A stretch of 12,457 nt of DNA, taken from contig JAUVLL010000055.1 of the NCBI GenBank assembly GCA_030600745.1, positions 1-12,457 on the forward strand. Direction: 5' to 3'. Position numbers and translations under genes: made by a program. The DNA comes from Spirochaetaceae bacterium (GTDB lineage Bacteria > Spirochaetota > Spirochaetia > B11-G9). The notes under the pieces are model-generated. The model was not told the DNA's origin and made no database searches. It worked only from the letters and a program-made list of their open reading frames with translations. Of the stretch, positions 1 to 6,559 are shown piece after piece (position 1 is the first letter of the stretch; every line of letters starts with the position of its first letter).

Positions 1-2
1 GC

Positions 3-1877
3 AGAAAACAGTATGAAAAAGCAGCCGAACTTTTAAAGGAAGCTGAAAAAATATATCCTGAAAACAGAAAGCATTTTCTCTACTGTATGGGGATTGCTTT
101 TGCAAGATCCGGTCAATTGAATGAAAGTAAAAATATTTTTACAGAGCTGGATAATTCGTATCACAAAGATATAATTACCTTTCTTTTGGATGCTGATAAA
201 CCTTTGCCGGAGAATACCCATTTGGATCCGGCATTCCAACAGGATATGATACTGAAATTCTGGCATAATCTAAACAATTCTGAGGCTGTCCCTGCATCCT
301 CAAATGCTCTTAATAATCTGAAAGATGCCTATACTCTTTTTTCTTCAGGGATGGATCCTTCTTCAAAGTTAAAGCTTCTGGAAAGCAAAACAGGATTTAG
401 AAATATTGCAGTATACCTTAAACTTCTTGTGGCGGTGTCCCATGGGAGTAACATTAAGATTCGAAATCTTTTAACAAAGAATGTTGAAGTTTTCAATAAT
501 GGAAGGGGAGACTTCCTTCTTGGGATTTACCTGAAATACCTTCTTAAGGTAAAAGATTATAAGGAAATTCTTGTTCTGAACAAACTTTTAAGAGATATAA
601 ACGCAGCGCCTCCATCCATGAAAGCTGTACATGATATGGCCCTGTTCTACCTTGGGATTGAAGAGCTTGAGCAGGGAAATATGGAGAAGGTCCGGGATTA
701 TTACAGGGAAATAAAAAGCGAAACCCCCGCTGTTCTGCATAATAAAGCGCTAATCCTTCAAAAACTGGAAAAGTTTAACGAAGCAAACGAGTGCTGGACT
801 GCTCTTTGTAGAAAAAACAAAAAGCCCAGACGATCTGATCCTGAAGAATTACGTACTTCTTATGGAATTATGCTTAAATATATTGCAGAGAATTATCGCT
901 TGGCAGCTCATTCAGGGAAGGCTCAGTCTTTATACAAGGAAGTACTGTCACTTGATAAATTTGACAGGGAATCCCTGGAGGCTCTCTTCGAAATTTACAC
1001 AGAAGATGGTAATTCCCAATTAGCCTTAAACTGTGCAAAACAATTATTTGAAATAGATAAGAGTAATGATGAGTATCTGTTTAATTACACTTCTGCGCTT
1101 TTGGAATTAGGCCGTATTAAAGAGCTTATTCCACTTTATGCAGAAGCATTGAAGCGTAATCCTGACAGTAATTTTTACAAAGAGGGTCTCGAATTTTGTT
1201 ATGTAAAGAGTGCTCTGGATATTAGAGGCAGCAGTCTGGAAGAGTTAAAGGCTTTTGTTGAGAAAATAGAAATTCTTGGTGGGACAAAATCTTGCAACCT
1301 TTTATATCTTGAAGGATACATTCTTCACAGAGAAGGACATTCCCGGAAGGCGATGAATAAGATAAACCGGGCCGTAGCTAAGGTAGAAGAGCATTATGAA
1401 GAGTTTCATCTTGCCTGTGTACTCTATGAAGATAGTTTTATTAAACAATCGATGAAGCTTTTCCAGGCTATTACATCTTGCGGCTGTCCAACAAGTGACA
1501 GTCTTACCGAATCAATTATTGGATTTCTTGTAATAAAAGATGATAGGGAGAATGCTTTTAATATTTGTGAAATTGCAGAAGATTCTTTACTATGGGATAA
1601 TTATTTTATTGCTGATATGCTTCATAATTATAAAAGGCCTTTATGGGCTTTTGAGTACACTGCAAGGCTTATCAAAGAGGAGGATGCCGACGAGGATGAT
1701 TATTTTTTACATCTTCTGGTTTTAAATGATATAGGGAATAGTAAAGATACTTTGCAGTATGCCAGGGAGCTTTTTGAGGAGGCAGAAAGTAATAATGATG
1801 AGGGAAGCATATATGTATTCAAACATCTAATAAAACAAATAAAAACCAGGGGGAAATTCAAACTACCGGATGAGTAA
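3..1877 (+). CDS. Large TPR-repeat protein, 5' end outside the window
   Basis: The reading frame is open from the first bases, and residues before the first ATG (position 87) already form a TPR helix pair (KQYEKAAELLKEAEKIYPEN), so that ATG is internal and the gene begins upstream. About 624 residues are visible. They are almost wholly helical with degenerate tetratricopeptide repeats; clear ones lie around positions 780-830, 890-960, 1000-1080, 1090-1160 and 1300-1390 (for example SALLELGRIKELIPLYAEAL and GYILHREGHSRKAMNKINRA). No signal peptide or membrane segment is seen in the visible part, which is acidic near the C-terminus. TPR arrays are protein-binding scaffolds. The J-domain gene starts 5 bp after its stop, and a GrpE and an Hsp70 follow, so I infer a co-chaperone or client-recruiting role. 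The specific function is unknown. Confidence 0.85.
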   Translation, partial: RKQYEKAAELLKEAEKIYPENRKHFLYCMGIAFARSGQLNESKNIFTELDNSYHKDIITFLLDADKPLPENTHLDPAFQQDMILKFWHNLNNSEAVPASSNALNNLKDAYTLFSSGMDPSSKLKLLESKTGFRNIAVYLKLLVAVSHGSNIKIRNLLTKNVEVFNNGRGDFLLGIYLKYLLKVKDYKEILVLNKLLRDINAAPPSMKAVHDMALFYLGIEELEQGNMEKVRDYYREIKSETPAVLHNKALILQKLEKFNEANECWTALCRKNKKPRRSDPEELRTSYGIMLKYIAENYRLAAHSGKAQSLYKEVLSLDKFDRESLEALFEIYTEDGNSQLALNCAKQLFEIDKSNDEYLFNYTSALLELGRIKELIPLYAEALKRNPDSNFYKEGLEFCYVKSALDIRGSSLEELKAFVEKIEILGGTKSCNLLYLEGYILHREGHSRKAMNKINRAVAKVEEHYEEFHLACVLYEDSFIKQSMKLFQAITSCGCPTSDSLTESIIGFLVIKDDRENAFNICEIAEDSLLWDNYFIADMLHNYKRPLWAFEYTARLIKEEDADEDDYFLHLLVLNDIGNSKDTLQYARELFEEAESNNDEGSIYVFKHLIKQIKTRGKFKLPDE

Positions 1878-1882
1878 AACAG

Positions 1883-2281
1883 ATGAACAATAGAAAGAAT
1901 CGTGATAAAAATAAAAAACCCCAAATTGAGCCAACTCCTTATGAAATACTTGGAGTACCGGATACCGCGGCAGATAAGGATATTCGCAAGGCTTATCTGC
2001 AGAAGGTGAAAGCTGCCCCTCCGGAGAGGAATCCTGAGGAATTTAAAAAGATTCGCAAAGCATATGGTATTTTAAAAGATATAAATAATCGGAAGAAACT
2101 TGATCTTTCCCTGTTTCGTACTGTTTCTGATATTGAAGTGGATACGGCTGTTTCGGATGATTTTAAAGATCTTTTTGCTGAGCGTATATTTCAGATGCTT
2201 CTTGTCTCTTCCGATCTGCATATTAAAGATTTTAGCCGGTTTTTCACTAATATTGATAGTGAAATAGAGGCGCTGAATTGA
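1883..2281 (+). CDS. J-domain protein with degenerate HPD motif
   Basis: A 132-residue protein. After a basic N-terminal tail (residues 1-14), residues 17-75 match a J domain: PYEILGV at helix I, DIRKAYLQKVK as helix II, and FKKIRKAYGIL as helix III, followed by a short helix IV. The loop that normally carries His-Pro-Asp reads Ala-Pro-Pro (A45-P46-P47, then ERNPEE), so the motif that triggers Hsp70 ATP hydrolysis is absent although the fold looks intact. Residues 85-132 are a helical C-terminal part without zinc fingers or a DnaJ substrate domain. The start ATG lies 5 bp after the TPR gene, and the stop TGA overlaps the next start (TTGA). It probably works with the Hsp70 encoded two genes downstream, perhaps as a docking or regulatory J-like protein rather than a classical activator; that is inference. 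Confidence 0.85.
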   Translation: MNNRKNRDKNKKPQIEPTPYEILGVPDTAADKDIRKAYLQKVKAAPPERNPEEFKKIRKAYGILKDINNRKKLDLSLFRTVSDIEVDTAVSDDFKDLFAERIFQMLLVSSDLHIKDFSRFFTNIDSEIEALN

Positions 2282-2862
2282 GACCTTCTGCAGTCCGTTT
2301 CCCGTTCATTATCTCTTTCCAACAGAAGGATCGGGGGGGTGAAACAGGGAATACTGTTTTCCTTTCATCTCTTCAAAACCTGGGTAGGGAGTTGAAGGTT
2401 CTAAGCCAGGGGAATGAGAAGAATTTTTCTCTTGTATTAAAAAAAATGATTTTTCTGGAATCTACACTTGATGAACTTTTGGAAGCAGAAACTTCTGAAA
2501 AGGACGAAAGAGTTCATTCCATATTAGAACAGGAAAAACAGAAAATGGAAAAGTTTTTTATTGAGATGATTCCAATTCTGGATATTCTTGATACTGCATG
2601 TAGTTCGGCGGCAGAGTCAGAAGAACTTGAATTAAGTAACGGTCTTGAAATACTTAACCGGAAACTTGTCAGGCTTCTCTCCTCCTGGAAATTCGCAAAG
2701 TCTGCAAATAAGGGAATGAAGTTTGATCCACTGTTTCATGAAGCTATTGGAACCGGTTCATCATCATCCATGACACCAGGCTCAATTATGGATATTATTG
2801 AGAGTGGCTGGACATTCGAAAGTAAAATTCTGCGGTTCGCGAAAGTGATTGTTGTAAAATAA
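2278..2862 (+). CDS. grpE: Divergent GrpE-like nucleotide exchange factor
   Basis: A 194-residue protein. Residues 60-105 are a charged long helix with coiled-coil character, residues 115-140 a second helical segment, and residues 146-194 the GrpE beta-wing: GMKFDPLFHEAIG, then a PGSIMDIIESGW turn and the terminal ILRFAKVIVVK strand. GrpE proteins are dimers that release ADP from DnaK-type Hsp70s. The start is taken as TTG at 2278, which overlaps the previous stop (TTGA) and has AGAGG at 2266-2270, seven bases upstream. The first 25 residues do not look like a GrpE N-terminus, and a run of seven G at 2333-2339 lies inside them, so the true N-terminus or frame there is uncertain. The Hsp70 start follows 20 bp after the stop, which supports pairing with that partner. 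Confidence 0.85.
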   Translation: MRPSAVRFPFIISFQQKDRGGETGNTVFLSSLQNLGRELKVLSQGNEKNFSLVLKKMIFLESTLDELLEAETSEKDERVHSILEQEKQKMEKFFIEMIPILDILDTACSSAAESEELELSNGLEILNRKLVRLLSSWKFAKSANKGMKFDPLFHEAIGTGSSSSMTPGSIMDIIESGWTFESKILRFAKVIVVK

Positions 2863-2870
2863 ATTTGATT

Positions 2871-2876
2871 AGAAGG
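2871..2876 (+). promoter_or_regulatory. Ribosome binding site fixing the Hsp70 start
   Basis: AGAAGG lies six bases before ATG 2883. The alternative in-frame TTG at 2865 lies upstream of this site and would add six residues that do not match the Hsp70 N-terminus, so ATG 2883 is preferred. Confidence 0.7.
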
Positions 2877-2882
2877 TTAAAT

Positions 2883-4355
2883 ATGGAGAAAATTTTTGGC
2901 ATTGATCTCGGCACAACCAATTCAGAAATAGCTTACCTTGACAAGGGTAAACCGGTGGTTGTTGAATTAGCCCAGGGTAAAAAGTACCTTCCCTCTGTAG
3001 TCGGTATTGATCGAAAGGGTAATATTATTACAGGATTTACAGCCCGTAATCAGTATGCCGCATTCCCGGAAGATACGGTTATGTCAATAAAGAGAAAGAT
3101 GGGCAGCGGTGAGAAGGTTGTAATGGGAGGTAAAACATATACCTCCGCGGAGATTTCCTCCTATATTCTGAATACTTTAAAAGAGACTGCCGAAAAAGAA
3201 ACTGGTTTTAAGGTAGGAAAAGTTGTTATTACAGTTCCCGCCTACTTTACAGATGTTCAGAGATCGGACACCATTAAAGCAGGAGAACTGGCAGGACTCG
3301 AAGTAGTACGCATAATAAATGAGCCTACTGCCGCAGCTCTGGCATATGGCTCCGGCAATAATAGCAGCGAAAAGTTATTGGTGTATGACCTTGGCGGAGG
3401 GACCTTCGATATCTCCCTTATGGATATTGAGGAAGATGTAGTTGAGGTAATTGCTACTGATGGTGACAGTTTTCTTGGTGGTGATGATTTTGACCTTATT
3501 CTTCGTGAACATTTACGTTCTTCTCTCCCTGGAAGCTCTGCTAAAGAAGAGAATATGAAGCTTGAAGCCCGGTTAAAGAATATTTCAGAGGCTGTCAAGA
3601 TAGAGCTTTCCAATAAGAGTCTTGTTAAGGTTGAGGAGGGATTTCTTACCTCCTATAAGGGTAAGCCTGTAAACCTGGAACTTGATGTAAGTAGAGTAGA
3701 GTTCGAAGAACAAATTGAGGACAAACTTGGTAAAAGTTTTGATCTTTTGGATACAGTTATTAAAGAGGGAGGACTGGATAAAGCCGATATTGACAGGTTG
3801 ATTCTGGCAGGTGGATCTACCCATATTCCAAAAATTATGGAAGTATTAAGTGACAATTACGGATTCGATGTTCACCGGGAGATAGATCCCTATTATTGTG
3901 TTGTTATGGGAGCCGCTGTTCAGGGAGCAATTATTGCAGGTGAGGAGATTGACACAATTCTTGTGGATGTTAACTCCCACTCTCTAGGTATTAGCTGCAT
4001 GGGAATGTATCCGACAGGGGAGATGAATCCTGATCTTTACAGTATTCTTATTCATAAAAACACAGCAATTCCTTCATCCATGACCAGAACATATTACACT
4101 ATGTATGAAAATCAGACAGCTGTAAAAATTGATATTTATCAGGGAGAAGATCAATCCGTAAACAGTAATTCATTTATTGCTTCCTTTGTACTTGATAATC
4201 TTCCAAAAAACTTACCCTCCGGTTCGGAGGTAGATATTACTTTTGAGTACAATATAAACGGACTGGTTGAAGTTTCTGCACAGGACAGAAAAAGCGGAAA
4301 AAAGGAAAAGCTTGAGGTTGATATTAACAGGGATTTAGGTGATGGATTACAGTAA
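2883..4355 (+). CDS. Lid-less Hsp70 (DnaK-family ATPase)
   Basis: A 490-residue Hsp70. The actin-like ATPase domain is well kept: phosphate-1 loop GIDLGTTNSE (6-15), SIKRKMG (68-74), VPAYFTDVQR (118-127), INEPTAAALAYG (145-156), YDLGGGTFDISL (168-179), GDSFLGGDDFD (194-204) and ILAGGSTHIP (307-316). The interdomain linker area reads ILVDVNSHSLGI (359-370), and residues 371-482 form the beta substrate-binding domain. The chain ends about 20 residues after that domain, so the alpha-helical lid present in DnaK (about 600-640 residues) is missing. The ATPase core also seems compact around residues 211-300. Upstream lie a J-like protein and a GrpE, and the last 14 bp overlap the next gene. I infer ATP-dependent handling of a special client set with faster substrate exchange than DnaK. 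It is not the housekeeping dnaK by architecture. Confidence 0.92.
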   Translation: MEKIFGIDLGTTNSEIAYLDKGKPVVVELAQGKKYLPSVVGIDRKGNIITGFTARNQYAAFPEDTVMSIKRKMGSGEKVVMGGKTYTSAEISSYILNTLKETAEKETGFKVGKVVITVPAYFTDVQRSDTIKAGELAGLEVVRIINEPTAAALAYGSGNNSSEKLLVYDLGGGTFDISLMDIEEDVVEVIATDGDSFLGGDDFDLILREHLRSSLPGSSAKEENMKLEARLKNISEAVKIELSNKSLVKVEEGFLTSYKGKPVNLELDVSRVEFEEQIEDKLGKSFDLLDTVIKEGGLDKADIDRLILAGGSTHIPKIMEVLSDNYGFDVHREIDPYYCVVMGAAVQGAIIAGEEIDTILVDVNSHSLGISCMGMYPTGEMNPDLYSILIHKNTAIPSSMTRTYYTMYENQTAVKIDIYQGEDQSVNSNSFIASFVLDNLPKNLPSGSEVDITFEYNINGLVEVSAQDRKSGKKEKLEVDINRDLGDGLQ

Positions 4356-4998
4356 GGAATATCAAGCCGCTCTGGAACTGGCTTCTGCCTTAAGATATGA
4401 GGAAGCCGGGCAGAAGCTTAGGTTTATACTCAGAGAGTATCCCGATAACATGGATGCTCTTATCCTTCTTGGAAAGGTGGAGTATTATCTGCGTTTTTTC
4501 TTCTCTTCCAAAAAACGCTTTGAAACAGTCCTTACCCATGATCCTGGAAATTTTGAAGCCTATTACGGCCTGCAGTTCTTTAACGAAAGGAAAAGGAGAT
4601 TATGGACTATTACGGCCTGGCTTAGTTCAATTTTTCTGCTTTTATCCATAGCTCTGTTCCTTAATATTTCTACCAGGACCGGTTTTGACAGGTTTGAAGA
4701 AAGTTTTACTGAACAAAGCAGGTATTATCTTGAACTTGAAAAAGAACAGACTGACAGAATGCTTGGTATATCGGATAATCTGGATCAATATGTCGACGAT
4801 TTGGATAGGCTGAAAGAGAACACAGAGCTTGGGATAGAAAATCTTGGAGAGGGCCTGGGTGATCTGGATTATAAGATGGAGGAACAGTTTTCAGAATTTG
4901 AAGATAATCAGTTTGAGTATTACAGAACTATCCTTAAAGAAATAAAAGATCTAAAAGAGATAGCCGGCAAGCTGGAGGATGGAAGTTTTACAGAATAA
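4342..4998 (+). CDS. Single-pass membrane protein with TPR and coiled coil
   Basis: A 218-residue protein. Residues 1-78 hold about two TPR units (ALRYEEAGQKLRFILREYPD and the following VEYYLRFFFSSKKRFETVL). A basic stretch (ERKRR, 82-86) precedes a hydrophobic membrane segment at about 87-109 (LWTITAWLSSIFLLLSIALF). Residues 118-212 are an acidic, heptad-rich coiled coil. By the positive-inside rule the TPR end should be cytoplasmic and the coiled coil outside. The start is ATG 4342, overlapping the Hsp70 stop, with AGGGA at 4329-4333; the adjacent GTG 4339 is a possible alternative. Being last in the chaperone operon, it could anchor the Hsp70 machine to the membrane through its TPR; this is inference. 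No named family is recognised. Confidence 0.85.
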   Translation: MDYSKEYQAALELASALRYEEAGQKLRFILREYPDNMDALILLGKVEYYLRFFFSSKKRFETVLTHDPGNFEAYYGLQFFNERKRRLWTITAWLSSIFLLLSIALFLNISTRTGFDRFEESFTEQSRYYLELEKEQTDRMLGISDNLDQYVDDLDRLKENTELGIENLGEGLGDLDYKMEEQFSEFEDNQFEYYRTILKEIKDLKEIAGKLEDGSFTE

Positions 4999-5067
4999 TA
5001 CAAGTTCAGACACCAATCCTGTCAGCTTTGTTTGTGTTTAACATTCATTATATCCTCTTTTGGCCCA

Positions 5068-5406
5068 CTATATATGTGCTAGATATTGTTCAAGAGCTTC
5101 TGTAACTACACTATTTAGATTTAATCCCTTTTCTTTAGCATATAAAGAGGCTTTGCGATGAAGATCACTACCGGTACGAACATTAAAACTTCCACGAAAG
5201 GATTGATCCGATTTAAGACCTTCATTTTGGCAAAGCTCTAAATAATCATCAACAGCTTCTTCAAAGGCTTGCTTCAAACTTGTTGCATCTGTTCCCTCGT
5301 AATTAATAAGGCTCTTAATATATTCAATTTTCCCAAAGAACACCTGATCAGCATCACTATAATGTACTGATCCGTAATAATTCTTATAATGAATCATGTC
5401 TTTCAT
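5068..5406 (-). CDS. hicB: HicB-family antitoxin with ribbon-helix-helix domain
   Basis: A 112-residue protein. Residues 1-60 form the HicB partial RNase H-like fold (YYGSVHYSDADQVFFGKIEY, then an acidic helix around FEEAVDDYLELC). Residues 68-112 are an Arc/MetJ-type ribbon-helix-helix DNA-binding segment (GSFNVRTGSDLHRKASLYA and SVVTEALEQYL). In HicAB modules HicB masks the HicA mRNA nuclease and represses its own promoter. The gene lies just downstream of hicA; the ATG at 5406 would overlap the stop of an intact hicA by four bases (ATGA). It appears complete while its toxin is frameshifted. It is convergent with the chaperone operon, and no clear terminator is visible in the 69 bp between them. 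Confidence 0.88.
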   Translation of the reverse strand: MKDMIHYKNYYGSVHYSDADQVFFGKIEYIKSLINYEGTDATSLKQAFEEAVDDYLELCQNEGLKSDQSFRGSFNVRTGSDLHRKASLYAKEKGLNLNSVVTEALEQYLAHI

Positions 5407-5658
5407 AACATATTCTCATGTTTTAACACTTCCAATACCTGATCTATTGCATACCGCTTTAAAACATTTTGAGGATGAGGTTTGTGTAATGTAATAGTTG
5501 CAGCGGAATGGTGTAAAAACCTCCGTCGGGATCCTCCTGTCCTGCCCGCTTTTACTTCCCCGATATCCTAAGTATTTAAGTAAACCTGTCAATTCGTCCC
5601 AGGTAAAAGCTTTTGGCCTTTGCCGGAACCTTGAAATAAGTTTTTCCTTTCGACTCAT
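5403..5658 (-). pseudogene. hicA: HicA mRNA interferase toxin, frameshifted by one base
   Basis: From ATG 5658 the frame begins like HicA (MSRKEKLISRF, then FTWDELTGLLKYLGYRGSKS) but then turns into non-HicA sequence and ends at 5416. Dropping one base from the CCC at 5545-5547 (GGG on the coding strand) gives GRTGGSRRRFLHHSAATITL, then HKPHPQNVLKRYAIDQVLEV and a stop at 5403-5405. That is the normal HicA C-terminal half, including the HKPHP segment and the GGSRR motif, for a total of 84 residues, typical for the family. The restored stop overlaps hicB by ATGA, as in intact modules. The strong start signal (AGAGG shortly before ATG) is kept. So the toxin is either recently inactivated or the base is a sequencing or assembly error. 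HicA normally cleaves mRNA via a dsRNA-binding-like fold with a catalytic His. Confidence 0.88.
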
Positions 5659-5678
5659 AATCCTCTTCTTTATAAAAC

Positions 5679-5707
5679 ATGATATATGATTTTATAAAAT
5701 AGTGCAA
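5679..5707 (-). promoter_or_regulatory. Predicted promoter of hicAB
   Basis: On the minus strand TTGCAC (5707-5702) and TATCAT (5684-5679) are separated by 17 bp, close to the sigma-70 consensus. The hicA ATG follows about 20 bp downstream, with an AGAGG site between. Prediction from sequence only. Confidence 0.5.
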
Positions 5708-5722
5708 CTATATTTAGTTGCA
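5703..5722. promoter_or_regulatory. Perfect palindrome over the hicAB -35 box, likely operator
   Basis: TGCAACTA (5703-5710) and TAGTTGCA (5715-5722) are perfect inverted arms around TATT. One arm overlaps the -35 hexamer of the predicted hicAB promoter. HicB here has a ribbon-helix-helix domain, a class that binds such dyads, so autorepression is the simplest reading. A weaker dyad, GCAG/CTGC, abuts it at 5720-5731. Confidence 0.5.
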
Positions 5723-5761
5723 GATACCTGCTGCACCTACAATACTTCTAATTCAAAATAG

Positions 5762-5790
5762 TTGATTTATAGACTGCTTACAGGTAGTAT
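5762..5790 (+). promoter_or_regulatory. Possible promoter of the divergent phage-type gene
   Basis: TTGATT (5762-5767) and TAGTAT (5785-5790) are spaced by 17 bp. This places transcription start just before the AAAGGA site at 5808-5813 and the TTG start at 5822. The same TTG at 5762 could be mistaken for a start codon, but nothing like a ribosome site precedes it. Confidence 0.35.
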
Positions 5791-5807
5791 AGATTATACC
5801 AATCAGG

Positions 5808-5813
5808 AAAAGG
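5808..5813 (+). promoter_or_regulatory. Ribosome binding site deciding the TTG 5822 start
   Basis: AAAGGA lies eight bases before TTG 5822. The upstream in-frame TTG 5762 directly follows a stop codon and has no Shine-Dalgarno sequence, so 5822 is preferred. Confidence 0.45.
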
Positions 5814-5821
5814 ATTTTACC

Positions 5822-6544
5822 TTGGATATATTTGATTTTGAGTTAAAAAGAAACTGGAAGGACAGAGTAAAATATCTACCACACTATTGGTGGAGGAGAA
5901 TATCTGACTCCTACTACAATCGGAAGTATGGCATACAGAGACTTTTTAAAGGATATGGTGATGTCGATATTTATAGTTTTTACTCAGAAATTTCAAAAAT
6001 AATATTACCAAGACTTATCCGGTACAGGAATAAACTTAATGGTTTCCCCGGTATTTTTTCTGAATACAATGAAAATGAATGGAAGAGCAGAGAGGATTAT
6101 GATAAAGCAGTAGATGAGAAAAGAATCCTGGGCGGCGGGAGTGAAGCCTGGGAAGAGATCCTTGATAAAATGATATTTTCTTTTACTCACATATTAGTAG
6201 AGAATAGTATAGGTTAAACTAAACAGGAAAGGAAACTGATTAAAGAATATATTGAAAAATATGGTGATGTGAGGGATGAAACTGATGATAATTTGAAAAT
6301 TCATAGCTACCATTATTTTGAAAATCCTAATCCCAAACATGATACGGATACAGCATCTGTCTATGTCCCGGAAGAAGATTTTAATGATGAATTAGTAGAA
6401 AAATATAAAAATGAAGGACTTGTTTACAAGGGGTTCAAAAAGAGAACTTACCATCATAATGATGAATTGGAAAAAGAGCTTAACGATAAATGTGATGAAG
6501 GGTTGATGCTGTTTGGAAAATATTTTCGGAACCTTTGGGATTAA
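5822..6544 (+). pseudogene. Phage-type hypothetical protein gene split by an in-frame TAA
   Basis: Two consecutive open stretches in the same frame, ending at 6217 (TAA) and 6544 (TAA), read as one protein of about 240 residues. The first half contains a Trp/Tyr-rich start (KYLPHYWWRRISDSYYNRKY), a helix ending ILPRLIRYRNKLNGFPG, and WEEILDKMIFSF. The second half ends DEGLMLFGKYFRNLWD. From memory, phage hypothetical proteins carry ILDKMI and GL-LFGKYF-LWD in one chain, which suggests a nonsense mutation at 6215-6217. No ribosome site precedes GTG 6269, the only early start of the second half, so an independent second gene is less likely. Function is unknown. The gene lies beside the broken hicA, in the same decaying accessory segment. 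Confidence 0.6.
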
Positions 6545-6559
6545 TGAATTCGAAAGATA

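Noticed and set aside
2865..2882. TTG 2865 as the Hsp70 start
   Set aside because: It lies before the AGAAGG site and adds residues foreign to the Hsp70 N-terminus. ATG 2883 is well placed.
3257..3856. Minus-strand ORFs within the Hsp70 gene
   Set aside because: Antisense shadows of a strongly conserved coding region, with low-complexity Ser-rich translations.
4999..5067. Bidirectional terminator between the chaperone operon and hicB
   Set aside because: Only a weak CAC/GTG dyad near 5066-5077 without a T run; not enough to call.
5545..5547. Programmed frameshift in hicA
   Set aside because: No slippery heptamer, and the AGGAGG-like sequence lies downstream of the shift point rather than a few bases upstream as in prfB. 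An insertion mutation or sequence error is simpler.
5762..5821. TTG 5762 as the start of the phage-type gene
   Set aside because: It directly follows a stop codon, lacks a ribosome site and coincides with a plausible -35 hexamer. TTG 5822 has AAAGGA eight bases upstream.
6269..6544. Independent small gene from GTG 6269
   Set aside because: No ribosome site, same frame as the upstream ORF, and its end looks like the C-terminus of that protein.
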